Source: Bacteroidales bacterium UBA5072 (lineage in GTDB: Bacteria > Bacteroidota > Bacteroidia > Bacteroidales > UBA10428). Taken from it: a stretch of 64,000 nucleotides of DNA. The stretch covers positions 24,237 to 88,236 of the forward strand of contig DIAS01000126.1 of the NCBI GenBank assembly GCA_002415855.1, given 5' to 3'. The position numbers and the translations under genes were made by a program. Below, one piece after another: positions 1 through 9,712 of the stretch (positions within the stretch are counted from its first letter, which is position 1; every line of letters begins with the position of its first letter). Under the pieces are notes generated by a model, which worked only from the letters and a program-made list of their open reading frames with translations, was not told where the DNA came from and searched no databases.

Positions 1-2754
1 CCGGAGACCTTTAAGGTCAGGCATCTCAGGGCCGGTAAGAATTCCTCCAATACGATACCTGGTGATTGTGTGACTGAAATATACAGGGACAGGAACAATA
101 ATCTTTGGATCGGTACTTACATGGAAGGAATGGCCAGGCTGGACTGGGAAACGAAAAGATATACCTTTTACAAACATGTCCCCGATAATCCCAACAGCAT
201 TGCCGGAAATAATGTTTGGACCATACTGGAGGATACGCAGGGTACTATCTGGATAGGAACCATGGGGAACGGCGTGGATAAGTATGACAAGAACACCAAT
301 ACTTATGTGCATCACCGCAACGACCCGAAAGACCCGGCAAGTCTGAGCAATAACGATGTCTTCATCGTGTTCGAGGATAATATCGGGCAGATCTGGGTTG
401 GAACAAGAAATGGACTGTGCTTGCTGAACAGGAACACAGGCCGGTTTACACGGTTCATGTCGGGCTCTTCCACTGAAAACGGCATTTATGGCGGTTGGGT
501 GTACGACATTTACCAGGATCAGTTCGAAAACCTGTGGATAGGGACTGACCAGGCACTTAACCTGTATCTTCCTGAAAGCAATTCATTTGAACATTTCCAG
601 GAAAAAGACGGACTGAGGGGTAACGCCATTTTAGGCATTGCCGGCGATGGAAAGAATAATCTGTGGATCTCCACGAACAAAGGATTGTGCCGGTTTAACA
701 TCCCCGAAAGGAAATTCCGCAATTTTGATGTGGCAGATGGTTTGCAAAGCAATGAATTCAATTATACATCGAAATTACTCAGTTCAGCAGGTAAGCTATA
801 TTTTGGCGGCAAGAACGGCATGAATGTTTTTAATCCCGACAGCATCAGGGACAATCTGAAGATCCCGCCGGTGTATTTCACAAAGCTTTTTGTTTTAAAT
901 ATGCCCGTTGGTCCTCAGCAAAATTCATCCGTCCTTTCCAGGCACATCAGTTTTGAGAAATCTATCACGCTAAGACACAGGCAATCTGTGGTTACGCTTG
1001 AATTTGCCGCGCTTAACTATTCGAATCCCGAAAAAAACCAGTATGCTTATTGGCTCGAGGGTTTTGATACCGGCTGGAATTATATCGGGAACAAGCACGA
1101 AGTAACATATACCAACCTGAACCCAGGGAGGTACCTGCTAAGGGTAAAAGGTTCAAACAATGACGGAATCTGGAATGAGGAAGGCACTGCTTTGCAGATC
1201 TTTGTACTTCCGCCGTGGTGGAAATCGTGGTGGTTTCAAACCATTTTATGTTTTGTGGTCGTTGGCCTGGTTTGGCTGGCCTTGTACATCAGGGTTTCCA
1301 TTTTTAAAAACCAGAAGAAGAAGCTGATGGTTCTGGTAAAGGAAAGAACTTTCCAGCTCGAAGAAGTAGCAGTGACCCTGGAGGAGAAGCAGGAGGAGAT
1401 CAATTCGCAGAATGAAGAGCTGATGACGCAAAAGGATGAACTGGAAAATGCCAACAGCATCCTGATTGAGCAAAAGCAACAGATCCTTGACCAGAACGCG
1501 GAACTTGATAGGCACCGTAACCAGCTGGAGTCTCTTGTGGAAGAACGCACCAGGGAATTAATAGAGGCCAAGGAGAAAGCAGAAGAATCAGACAGGCTCA
1601 AGTCATCGTTTCTGGCCAACCTCTCACATGAGATCAGAACACCCTTGAATGCCATTCTGGGTTTCTCATCCTTGCTGGGTGATAAGGACCTGCGGGAACA
1701 TGAACGGGAGGAATACAGCGCCATAATCCAGCACAGCAGCAATACCCTGCTCGAACTGATCAGTGATATCCTGGATATTTCAAAAATTGAAGCCGGACAA
1801 ATGGAATTGGATCTGACGGAAGTGTACCTCAAAGACGTGATTGATGAACTGACGGGTATGTTCGAAGTACTCATGAAACGCGAGGAATTAAGCTCCAACA
1901 GGCAGGTACAGTTCAGAGTGGTAATTGCTGATGAGATCCTGAAAACACAACTGGTCACGGATAAATTAAGATTGGAACAGATCCTCTCGAACCTTATCGG
2001 CAATGCCATTAAATTTACACGGAAAGGATACATTGAACTGGGATGCACCAGTGTTCCAAACGAGAAGCGACTTGAATTTTATGTAAAAGATACCGGTATC
2101 GGGATCAAAGAGGAACACCTGCAACTGATATTCGAGCGGTTCAGAAAAGTGGAAGAAGACAAGACTTATCTGCAAAGGGGTACGGGACTCGGACTGGCAA
2201 TAACATCACAACTGGTAAGCCTGTTGGGCGGAACAATACGTGTTTCCTCCAGGGTTGGAGAAGGTTCTGTTTTTTACTTTACCATTCCCCTCATTAAGCC
2301 GGGAAGCACCGGCACTTCGTTTCCAAAGGAGAATTTTAACCTTGTCCTGCCTGATCTTAAGGACTGCAGGATACTGGTAGCAGAGGATGACCTGTCAAAT
2401 TTCCATTACATTGAAAAACTGTTGAAAAAGGCAAATGCAAACGTGATCCATGCCGAAAACGGCAGGCAGGTAATTCAGATCATGCAGGGCATACACGATA
2501 TACAGCTGATTCTCATGGATATAAAAATGCCTGAAATGGATGGCATCGAAACCTTAAAGGAACTGAAGAAACTGAACATTCAGATACCTGTAGTGGCCCA
2601 AACGGCTTATGCTCTGGCAGATGAGGCAGTGAAGCTTAAAAAGGAGGGATTTGCTGGTTATCTATCAAAACCAATCCAAATGGAACAATTGTATTTTATT
2701 GTAGCGAGCAACATTTTACCCCGTGGGGACATTAGCAGTAAGATTGAAAACTGA
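1..2754 (+). CDS. Hybrid two-component sensor kinase (5' end cut by window)
   Basis: The frame is open from base 1, so the gene starts upstream. The visible 917 residues match the C-terminal two thirds of the next gene. In order they show Reg_prop beta-propeller repeats (recurring LWIGT motifs, about residues 20-290), a Y_Y_Y domain (about 330-405), one membrane helix (about 408-435), a coiled coil, a HisKA box with phospho-acceptor His543 (NLSHEIRTPLN), a HATPase with DTGIGI and GTGLGLAI boxes, and a receiver domain with Asp840 (LMDIKMPEMDG). It should sense a periplasmic or surface ligand, probably a glycan fragment, and phosphorelay internally. Unlike classical Bacteroides hybrid regulators it stops after the receiver and has no AraC-type DNA-binding domain, so the output partner is not encoded here. 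The stop lies 9 bases before the paralogue's start, which suggests one transcript. Confidence 0.93.
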   Translation, partial: PETFKVRHLRAGKNSSNTIPGDCVTEIYRDRNNNLWIGTYMEGMARLDWETKRYTFYKHVPDNPNSIAGNNVWTILEDTQGTIWIGTMGNGVDKYDKNTNTYVHHRNDPKDPASLSNNDVFIVFEDNIGQIWVGTRNGLCLLNRNTGRFTRFMSGSSTENGIYGGWVYDIYQDQFENLWIGTDQALNLYLPESNSFEHFQEKDGLRGNAILGIAGDGKNNLWISTNKGLCRFNIPERKFRNFDVADGLQSNEFNYTSKLLSSAGKLYFGGKNGMNVFNPDSIRDNLKIPPVYFTKLFVLNMPVGPQQNSSVLSRHISFEKSITLRHRQSVVTLEFAALNYSNPEKNQYAYWLEGFDTGWNYIGNKHEVTYTNLNPGRYLLRVKGSNNDGIWNEEGTALQIFVLPPWWKSWWFQTILCFVVVGLVWLALYIRVSIFKNQKKKLMVLVKERTFQLEEVAVTLEEKQEEINSQNEELMTQKDELENANSILIEQKQQILDQNAELDRHRNQLESLVEERTRELIEAKEKAEESDRLKSSFLANLSHEIRTPLNAILGFSSLLGDKDLREHEREEYSAIIQHSSNTLLELISDILDISKIEAGQMELDLTEVYLKDVIDELTGMFEVLMKREELSSNRQVQFRVVIADEILKTQLVTDKLRLEQILSNLIGNAIKFTRKGYIELGCTSVPNEKRLEFYVKDTGIGIKEEHLQLIFERFRKVEEDKTYLQRGTGLGLAITSQLVSLLGGTIRVSSRVGEGSVFYFTIPLIKPGSTGTSFPKENFNLVLPDLKDCRILVAEDDLSNFHYIEKLLKKANANVIHAENGRQVIQIMQGIHDIQLILMDIKMPEMDGIETLKELKKLNIQIPVVAQTAYALADEAVKLKKEGFAGYLSKPIQMEQLYFIVASNILPRGDISSKIEN

Positions 2755-2763
2755 AAGCAGGAC

Positions 2764-5700
2764 ATGATGCACACTTTCAGCAAATACACATTGCTTACCT
2801 GTTTCCTTTACGGGATGTTCTTTGGCATAAGGACTGCAAGTCCTCAAAACCAGAACCTGGTATTCAGGCACCTGTCCACTGAAGATGGATTGTCACAAAG
2901 TACCGTCCATGCCATTTACCAGGACCGGATGGGATTCATGTGGTTTGGTACCAACATTGGGCTGGATAAATATGATGGTGTCACTTTCACGGGTTATCAA
3001 TATAATGTAACTGATTCTATGACCCTTGCATCAAACTTTGTTGTCGAAATATTCGAGGACAGCTATGGAACATTCTGGATTGGCAACGGCTATGCTGGTT
3101 TGAACCGATTTGACAGGGAAAAAGAGCTATTCTACAGGTATAGCTATACGCCAGGTAAGCCGGGATGTATCAGCAACAACAATATCAGGGCTATTTTTGA
3201 AGATTCCAGGAAAAACCTCTGGATCGGAACAGCAGGCGGAGGGCTGAATCTATATGACCGGGAGTCGGATTCCTTTATTCACTTCCGTCATGACTCGCTC
3301 AGTTCCTCAGATATAGGCACCAACTTTATTTCCTCCATTATCGAAGACAAGAATGGTTATTTATGGTTTGGTTCCCAGGAGGGAATTCTGGTAAAGTATG
3401 ATCCGCAAAGAAGGATAGGAAAGAGTTTTAAGCTCTTCAGTGATTATAGGGCCGACCTTTATAACACGACCTTCAGCCAGCTTTATATCGATTCGGAGAA
3501 CGATATCTGGTTCGGGACCGAGAACGGACTTTATGTTTATGATCAGGAAAAAGAAACCTTTCAGCATTTTGTCAAAGGGAATACCAACAAGAGTTTAAAT
3601 GCAAATATGGTTGCTTCTGTATTGGAAGTGGAAAAGGGATTGTACCTCATTACCACGGACCATGGAGGAATGAACATTTATGATAAAAAATCGGGTACAT
3701 TTAAATACCTGGTAAGTTCCAAACTTGACGAATCCTCATTGAGCAACAACCAGCTCTATTCTATCTACAGGTCTGCCGACGGCATAATCTGGATCGGAAG
3801 TTTTCAGGGCGGCATAAATATACTGGATGAAAATGCCAACAGGTTTCAGCAGTATAAAAACCTGGTTGATCCGTCTGAATTTCTAAACAGCAGGAATTCT
3901 GTGCTGACGATCTGCGATGACAAGGACAAAAACATCTGGATAGGAACAGACGGGCAGGGGATTGACATCATTGATCCAAAAACATTCCAGGTCCGGCGAT
4001 TATCTGCCGGCAGGAATAACCCCAATTCCATTTTGGGTAACAGCGTTACGGAGATATACAGGGACAGGAATAACGATTTGTGGATCGGTACATACCTGCA
4101 GGGATTATCGAGATTAGACTGGAATACGAAACAAATGACGTATTACCGGAATGATCTCAGGAATTCCAAAAGTATTGGAGGGAATAATGTGTGGACCATT
4201 CTTGAAGATGATGAAGGCATGCTGTGGATCGGTACCATGGGGAATGGACTGGACAGATTGGACAGAAAAAGCAATGTTTTCACTCATTTTACAAACAATC
4301 CGAATGATCCGGAAAGCCTGAGCAACAATGATGTTTTCAAGGTTTTCCAGGACAAGGCCGGCCAAATATGGGCAGGTACAAGGAATGGCTTATGCCTGCT
4401 TGATAAGAAAAAAGGCAAGTTTACCCGGTTCATGCCCGATCATGACAGAGAAAGCGGAATCTTCGGCGGATGGATCTATGATATCTTCCAGGACAGGTTG
4501 GGCAACCTTTGGATCGGAACCGATCAGGGTCTTAACCGCTACCATCCTGAGGACAGTACCTTCGAACACTACCAGGCTAAAGATGGCATGAGTGGCAGTG
4601 CGGTGCTGACCATCACCTGCGATGCCGGCAATAATTTATGGATGGCAACCAATAAAGGGCTTTGCCGCTTCAATTACAGCCTGAAAGAGTTCCGCAATTT
4701 CAGTGTGGCCGGTGGCCAGCAGAGTAATGAATTTAACTATACTGCCGTCTTTTGCAGTTCGGATGGAATGATGTATTTTGGGGGTAAAACCGGTTTCGTT
4801 GTTTTTCATCCGGATAGTATCCGGGATATCCAGCGGATACCTCCGGTGTATTTTACACGTATTGCTGTAATGAATCAGCCTGTGGGACCTCGCCAAAAGA
4901 ATTCAGTGCTTACCAAACATATAAATTTCGAAAAAACCATCACCCTGAAATACAAGCAATCGGTTATTTCACTTGAGTTTGCGGCACTTAACTATTCAAA
5001 TCCCGAGAAAAACCAATACGCATACTGGCTCGAGGGTTTTGATCACGGATGGAATTATATCGGGAACAAGCACGAGGTTACATACACCAACCTTAATCCG
5101 GGGAAATACCTGTTAAAGGTAAAAGGATCAAATAATTACAGCACCTGGAATGAGGCAGGTACTACCCTGGAAATCATTGTTTTGCCACCCTGGTGGAAAT
5201 CCTGGTGGTTTCAGGCCCTTTCTTACCTGACCCTTGCGGGATTAGTCCTCCTGCTTTTTTTACTGCGCATATCTTTTTACAGAAACCAGCAGAAGAAACT
5301 GATCGTGCTGGTGAAAGAAAGAACTTTTCAGCTGGAGGAAGTAGCTGTGACATTGGAAGAAAAACAGGAGGAGATCAATTCGCAGAACGAAGAACTGATG
5401 ACACAAAGAGATGAACTTGAAAATACCAACAGTATCCTGATCGGTCAAAAGCAAAGGATACTTGAACAGAACCAGGAACTTGATAAACACCGGAACCAGC
5501 TTGAATTGCTGGTTGAGGAACGCACGCATGAATTGATAGAGGCCAAAGAGAAAGCTGAGGAATCAGACAGGCTCAAGTCATCTTTTCTGGCCAACCTTTC
5601 GCACGAGATCAGAACACCGCTGAATGCTATTGTGGGTTTTTCCTTGTTGCTGGGCGAAAAAAGGACAGACGACGAGGAACGTGATGAATACAACGCTATT

Positions 5701-6705
5701 ATACAGAATAGCAGCAATACCCTTTTGGAACTAATCAGCGATATCCTCGATATTTCCAGGATCGAGGCCGGGCAGTTGGAACTCGATCTTAAGGAAGTAT
5801 CGCTCGAGGCCGTTATCAGTGACCTGGTGGGAATCTACGACCTGTTCATGAAACGTGAGGATATCGGCTCCAACAAGCCTGTACATTTCAGGGTAGCCAT
5901 TGAGGATGTGATCCTGAAAACACAGTTGATCACCGATAAATTAAGACTTGAGCAGATCCTGTCGAACCTCATCAGCAATGCGATAAAATTTACCAGGGAA
6001 GGATATATAGAACTTGGATGCACCAAGGTAACAGGAGAGGAAATGTTGGAGTTTTATGTTAAAGATACCGGTATTGGTATCAAGGAGGAGTACCAGCAGA
6101 TCATATTTGAGCGTTTCAGAAAGGTAGAGGAAGACAAATCGCACCTGCAAAGGGGAACAGGACTCGGACTGGCAATAACATCACAACTGGTAACCCTTCT
6201 GGGAGGAACAATTCGGGTTTTCTCAAGAGTTGGGGAAGGTTCTGTTTTTTACTTCACTATTCCCCTGATAAAGGCAGATACACCTTACATTCCAATTCAG
6301 AAGCTGAAAATGTCGAATATCGTCCCCGATTTTCTGGGCTGCCGGATTCTGGTTGCGGAAGATGATCTTTCAAATTTCCACTACATCGAAAAATTGTTGA
6401 AAAAGGCACATGCCAGTGTAATTCACGCCGAGAATGGTAAAGAAGTATTGCAGATTCTTCAGGTAGAACATGATATCCAGCTGATCCTCATGGACATAAA
6501 AATGCCGGAGATGGATGGCATTGAGGCCTTAAAGGAGCTGAAGAAACTGAACATTCAGATTCCGGTGATTGCCCAAACAGCCTATGCTTTAGCAGATGAA
6601 GTTGTGAAGCTGAAAAAGGAAGGATTTGCCGACTATATCTCAAAGCCTATTCAACGGGAACACCTGTATTCCGTTATTGAGAAATTCCTGCATCAGGTCT
6701 GTTAA
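2764..6705 (+). CDS. Hybrid two-component sensor kinase, full length (tandem paralogue)
   Basis: This is a 1313-residue protein with a signal peptide (about 1-27), some fourteen Reg_prop propeller repeats (about 35-730), a Y_Y_Y domain (about 735-810), a membrane helix (about 815-838), a coiled coil (850-930), HisKA with His947, HATPase (about 1055-1165, DTGIGI and GTGLGLAI) and a terminal receiver with phospho-acceptor Asp1244. The propeller and Y_Y_Y domains are periplasmic and the kinase and receiver cytoplasmic. It ends at the receiver with no HTH_18 domain. It is closely related to the upstream gene, with near-identical stretches around the Y_Y_Y, coiled-coil and kinase regions, so this is a local duplication. 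The ligand is unknown; no polysaccharide utilisation genes are adjacent on the downstream side. Confidence 0.95.
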   Translation: MMHTFSKYTLLTCFLYGMFFGIRTASPQNQNLVFRHLSTEDGLSQSTVHAIYQDRMGFMWFGTNIGLDKYDGVTFTGYQYNVTDSMTLASNFVVEIFEDSYGTFWIGNGYAGLNRFDREKELFYRYSYTPGKPGCISNNNIRAIFEDSRKNLWIGTAGGGLNLYDRESDSFIHFRHDSLSSSDIGTNFISSIIEDKNGYLWFGSQEGILVKYDPQRRIGKSFKLFSDYRADLYNTTFSQLYIDSENDIWFGTENGLYVYDQEKETFQHFVKGNTNKSLNANMVASVLEVEKGLYLITTDHGGMNIYDKKSGTFKYLVSSKLDESSLSNNQLYSIYRSADGIIWIGSFQGGINILDENANRFQQYKNLVDPSEFLNSRNSVLTICDDKDKNIWIGTDGQGIDIIDPKTFQVRRLSAGRNNPNSILGNSVTEIYRDRNNDLWIGTYLQGLSRLDWNTKQMTYYRNDLRNSKSIGGNNVWTILEDDEGMLWIGTMGNGLDRLDRKSNVFTHFTNNPNDPESLSNNDVFKVFQDKAGQIWAGTRNGLCLLDKKKGKFTRFMPDHDRESGIFGGWIYDIFQDRLGNLWIGTDQGLNRYHPEDSTFEHYQAKDGMSGSAVLTITCDAGNNLWMATNKGLCRFNYSLKEFRNFSVAGGQQSNEFNYTAVFCSSDGMMYFGGKTGFVVFHPDSIRDIQRIPPVYFTRIAVMNQPVGPRQKNSVLTKHINFEKTITLKYKQSVISLEFAALNYSNPEKNQYAYWLEGFDHGWNYIGNKHEVTYTNLNPGKYLLKVKGSNNYSTWNEAGTTLEIIVLPPWWKSWWFQALSYLTLAGLVLLLFLLRISFYRNQQKKLIVLVKERTFQLEEVAVTLEEKQEEINSQNEELMTQRDELENTNSILIGQKQRILEQNQELDKHRNQLELLVEERTHELIEAKEKAEESDRLKSSFLANLSHEIRTPLNAIVGFSLLLGEKRTDDEERDEYNAIIQNSSNTLLELISDILDISRIEAGQLELDLKEVSLEAVISDLVGIYDLFMKREDIGSNKPVHFRVAIEDVILKTQLITDKLRLEQILSNLISNAIKFTREGYIELGCTKVTGEEMLEFYVKDTGIGIKEEYQQIIFERFRKVEEDKSHLQRGTGLGLAITSQLVTLLGGTIRVFSRVGEGSVFYFTIPLIKADTPYIPIQKLKMSNIVPDFLGCRILVAEDDLSNFHYIEKLLKKAHASVIHAENGKEVLQILQVEHDIQLILMDIKMPEMDGIEALKELKKLNIQIPVIAQTAYALADEVVKLKKEGFADYISKPIQREHLYSVIEKFLHQVC

Positions 6706-6711
6706 ATAAAA

Positions 6712-6733
6712 AGAGGCTTTTGATAAAGCCTCT
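6712..6733 (-). terminator. Rho-independent terminator of tRNA-His
   Basis: A perfect 9-bp stem (AGAGGCTTT / AAAGCCTCT) closes a 4-base loop. Read on the minus strand it is followed by a T-rich run, so it terminates the tRNA transcript. On the plus strand there is no T-run after the stem, so it is a poorer terminator for the kinase gene that ends at 6705. Confidence 0.8.
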
Positions 6734-6736
6734 TCG

Positions 6737-6811
6737 GGTGGATGACCGGGCTCGAACCGGCGACCTCCAGAGCCACAATCTGGCGCTCTGACCAACTGAG
6801 CTACAACCACC
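6737..6811 (-). tRNA. tRNA-His (anticodon GTG)
   Basis: On the minus strand the sequence folds into a full cloverleaf. The D stem is GCTC/GAGC. The anticodon stem is CCAGA/TCTGG with loop TTGTGGC, giving anticodon GTG. The T arm carries TTCGAGC. The 5' end has the extra G(-1) that faces discriminator C73, the identity element of histidine tRNAs. The acceptor stem has one T-T mismatch at pair 5-68. The 3' CCA is not encoded. A terminator follows at 6712-6733. Confidence 0.95.
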
Positions 6812-6823
6812 ATTTTGGGAGGG

Positions 6824-6831
6824 CAAATTTA
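6824..6831 (-). promoter_or_regulatory. Probable -7 element of the tRNA-His promoter
   Basis: On the minus strand TAAATTTG matches the Bacteroidota -7 consensus TAnnTTTG exactly and ends 12 bases before the tRNA 5' end, a good distance for a start site just upstream of the tRNA. The -33 position (about 6851-6854) reads TTTT and not TTTG, so the match is partial. Confidence 0.5.
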
Positions 6832-6973
6832 ATGATCTTTTCAAGTTTTAAAAATAAAAGACTGAAAAAAAAGATTCATATAACCAGCAACGATTCAGCA
6901 TTTTAAGATTTTTGTCAGGATTTAGTGTGAAAAAGAGTATTAATTTAGGCCACTTTCCAATAAATCAGATGAA

Positions 6974-8443
6974 ATGAGGGATCTTGAAAAATATTTTGGG
7001 CCTTTCAGAGAGCAGATCATTGGTAATGATGCTTTCTACGAGTCCCCCTATGGGAGAAAAAAAATCCACTATTTTGACTGGATTGCAGGGGGTCGTTTGT
7101 ACAAGCCAATCGAGGACAAGATCACCCGTGTTTTTGGGCCATTTGTTGCCAATACGCATACTGAAACCTGTGAAGTCGGCACCCGGATGACACTATGCTA
7201 CCGGTATGCGCATGAATTCATCAAGAAGCATGTAAATGCCGGGCCCAATGATGTGATTATTACCGCCGGATCCGGAATGACATCAGTGGTGAACAAACTG
7301 CAGCGTATCCTGAGTTTGCGTACGACCAATAAACGTATCCGGAATGAATGCATGGACATCCACGACCGACCGGTAGTATTTATCACCCACATGGAACATC
7401 ATTCCAACCAAACATCCTGGTATGAGACCATGGCCGATGTAGTCATGATACCTCCAAGCGGGTCCCTGCTGATTGATCCGGAGGCCTTGCGTACTGCGAT
7501 GAAGGGTTATGCTGACCGGAAATTCAAAATTGGGGCATTCACAGCCTGTTCCAATGTTACCGGCATTATTACACCCTATCATGAGATGGCCCGTATCATG
7601 CATGAGAACCAGGGACTTTGCTTCATTGACTTCGCAGCCTCAGCACCCTATGTGGATATAAATATGCATCCGGCAGATCCCCTGCAAAAGCTGGATGCCA
7701 TCTATTTCTCCCCTCACAAGTTTCTGGGAGGACCCGGGTCATCGGGTGTGCTGATTTTTGATTCCTCTTTGTACCATTCCGATGTTCCGGATGATCCTGG
7801 CGGGGGTACTGTCGATTGGACAAATCCTTGGGGTGAATACAAATACGTAGATGACATTGAATCGCGCGAGGATGGCGGCACCCCTGGTTTCCTTCAGGCC
7901 ATCAGGGCTGCGCTGGCCCTTGAACTGAAGGAGAAGATGGGGACCAGTCAAATCATGCGGCGCGAGGAAGAACTGGTGAGCAAGGCCATGGAAGGTCTGA
8001 GAAAAATAAAGGGTATCAACATTCTGGCGGGAAATGCGGAGCACCGTCTGGGAATTATTTCCTTCTATCATCAGGACATCCATTTCAACCTGATCGTCAA
8101 ATTGCTCAGTGACCGGTACGGCATTCAGGTCAGGGGTGGTTGCGTATGTGCCGGTACTTACGGGCATTTCCTGCTCCAGGTTACTTATGACCGCTCACAC
8201 GAGATAACGGAAAAGATTAATCATGGTGACCTGTCAGAAAAACCGGGATGGGTAAGGGTTTCTCTTCACCCCGTAATAACAGATGAAGAATTGCGGTACT
8301 TTCTCATGGCTTTAAATGAGATCGTACAAAATCATCAGGAATGGAAAAAAGATTATATTTATAATCCGAAAAAAAATGAATTCGAGCACTGCTCCGCACC
8401 AGGTGTCACGCCCGGATGGTTGCAGGAATGGTTTAAACTGTAA
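6974..8443 (+). CDS. Class V PLP-dependent aminotransferase / cysteine desulfurase-like protein
   Basis: This 489-residue cytoplasmic protein has the class V fold. The PLP lysine is Lys249 in SPHKFLGGPG, preceded by the conserved DFAASAPY aspartate region, and there is an early HHSNQTSW motif. Near the C-terminus RGGCVCAG resembles the cysteine loop of selenocysteine lyase and SufS-like enzymes. The family includes cysteine desulfurases, kynureninases and uncharacterised aminotransferases; the substrate cannot be set from sequence. The ATG at 6969 is out of frame and followed at once by a stop, so 6974 is the start. The stop is 4 bases before the start of a GNAT gene, so the two are probably co-transcribed. 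Confidence 0.85.
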   Translation: MRDLEKYFGPFREQIIGNDAFYESPYGRKKIHYFDWIAGGRLYKPIEDKITRVFGPFVANTHTETCEVGTRMTLCYRYAHEFIKKHVNAGPNDVIITAGSGMTSVVNKLQRILSLRTTNKRIRNECMDIHDRPVVFITHMEHHSNQTSWYETMADVVMIPPSGSLLIDPEALRTAMKGYADRKFKIGAFTACSNVTGIITPYHEMARIMHENQGLCFIDFAASAPYVDINMHPADPLQKLDAIYFSPHKFLGGPGSSGVLIFDSSLYHSDVPDDPGGGTVDWTNPWGEYKYVDDIESREDGGTPGFLQAIRAALALELKEKMGTSQIMRREEELVSKAMEGLRKIKGINILAGNAEHRLGIISFYHQDIHFNLIVKLLSDRYGIQVRGGCVCAGTYGHFLLQVTYDRSHEITEKINHGDLSEKPGWVRVSLHPVITDEELRYFLMALNEIVQNHQEWKKDYIYNPKKNEFEHCSAPGVTPGWLQEWFKL

Positions 8444-8447
8444 TGGC

Positions 8448-9638
8448 ATGGTACTAATTGAAGTAAATGACAAGCAAACCAGCAGGGAATTCCTGGAAGT
8501 TCCAAAGTTTTTGTACAAGGATGATCCGAACTGGACATGTCCGCTTGATATGGAGATTGAAAATACTTTCAATCCTGCGAGAAATTCATGTTTTAAGCAC
8601 GGCGATGCCCGGCGCTGGATCATGAAAGACGAGCAGGGTAAACTGATCGGTAGAATAGCTGCTTTTTTTGATGAGAAAAAGGCAAATCATAATCCGCAAC
8701 CCACAGGGGGTATTGGTTTCTTCGAGTGCATCAACAATCACGATGTCGCTTACAGGTTGTTCAATGTGGCAAAGGAATGGCTGACGCAACAGGGAATGAA
8801 GGCCATGGATGGCCCGATTAACTTTGGTGAGAACTTTGTAAACTGGGGACTGCTGGTTGAAGGTTTCATGCCCCAGGGCTATGGAATGCCTTATAATTTT
8901 CCCTACTACAGGGAGATCTTTGAAAGTTATGGTTTTAAAACCTATTTTGAGCAATACAGTTTTCATGACAACTTCAGCCGGCCTTATCCTGCTGCCATGC
9001 GAGCATTTGGTGAAAGGCTGTGGAAAAAGCCTGAATTCTCCTTCAGACATATCGAGATGAAAAACGCAGAGAAATACCTGCGTGATCTCGTGGTTATGTA
9101 CGACAAGGTATGGTCTGACTTTCTGGAGAATTATACCCCGCTTAAATTTGAAGACCTGAACCAGATCTTTCAGGATGCAAAAGCAATGCTCGATGAGAGA
9201 TTCATATGGTTTGCCTATCACAACGGCGACCCGGTGGGTTTCCTCATTGTTTTTCCTGATATCAATCAGGTATTAAGAAAACTTAAAAACGGCAAGCTTA
9301 ATTTCTGGAATATACTAAAACTGTTGTATTATAAAAAGAAGGCAGTCACGCGCGGAAGATTGCTGTTATCCGGTGTCATACCTGAATTTCAACGTACGGG
9401 CGTGGTTGGGGGGATGTATATTAAGCTAACCGATTCCATGAGGGCATCCGGCATGGAAGAACTTGAGTTATCGTGGGTTGGTGATTATAATATAACGGTA
9501 AATCGTATGTACGGCCAGTTTGGGGCAACCAAGGAAAAAACCCATATCACGTACAGGTACCTGTTTGATCCCGATGCTCCCTACCAGAGATTTGCCAACA
9601 TGAGCAATAAATTCTCAAAAGACAGGAAAAAGGAGTAA
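8448..9638 (+). CDS. GNAT-superfamily N-acetyltransferase, large Bacteroidota type
   Basis: A 396-residue protein. The start was placed at the ATG at 8448, where the family-typical N-terminus begins (a REFLEVPKFLYKDDPNW stretch resembling the conserved FLxxPxxLYxxDPxW opening of this group). The frame stays open upstream to 8316 but that part lies inside the aminotransferase gene. The C-terminal half has a GNAT-like region with the LLSGVIPEFQRTGVVGGMY acetyl-CoA loop near residues 300-320. Neither the acceptor substrate nor the pathway is known. It follows the aminotransferase by 4 bases, probably in one operon. Confidence 0.75.
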   Translation: MVLIEVNDKQTSREFLEVPKFLYKDDPNWTCPLDMEIENTFNPARNSCFKHGDARRWIMKDEQGKLIGRIAAFFDEKKANHNPQPTGGIGFFECINNHDVAYRLFNVAKEWLTQQGMKAMDGPINFGENFVNWGLLVEGFMPQGYGMPYNFPYYREIFESYGFKTYFEQYSFHDNFSRPYPAAMRAFGERLWKKPEFSFRHIEMKNAEKYLRDLVVMYDKVWSDFLENYTPLKFEDLNQIFQDAKAMLDERFIWFAYHNGDPVGFLIVFPDINQVLRKLKNGKLNFWNILKLLYYKKKAVTRGRLLLSGVIPEFQRTGVVGGMYIKLTDSMRASGMEELELSWVGDYNITVNRMYGQFGATKEKTHITYRYLFDPDAPYQRFANMSNKFSKDRKKE

Positions 9639-9644
9639 TTATAT

Positions 9645-9675
9645 TTTGTCGTTAGAAAATGATTACTTATTTTTG
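9645..9675 (+). promoter_or_regulatory. Consensus Bacteroidota promoter of rpmE2
   Basis: TTTG at 9645-9648, a 19-base spacer, then TATTTTTG at 9668-9675 reproduce the TTTG-N19-TAnnTTTG consensus exactly. The predicted start site, about 9680, would leave a leader of some 30 bases before the rpmE2 ATG. Confidence 0.8.
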
Positions 9676-9712
9676 CAACCCATTTGAAATAGTTTGAATA
9701 AAGTATAAAGAG

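Noticed and set aside
1..69. The first kinase as a degraded pseudogene lacking its start
   Set aside because: The frame is open to base 1 and aligns with the middle of its paralogue; the missing part is outside the window.
1236..2048. A 270-codon open frame on the minus strand within the first kinase gene
   Set aside because: It is antisense to the well-conserved coiled-coil and HisKA/HATPase coding region, and its serine-rich translation has no domain signal.
8316..8447. An upstream start for the GNAT gene overlapping the aminotransferase
   Set aside because: The extension translates to basic, non-conserved sequence inside the neighbour gene; family similarity begins at the ATG at 8448.
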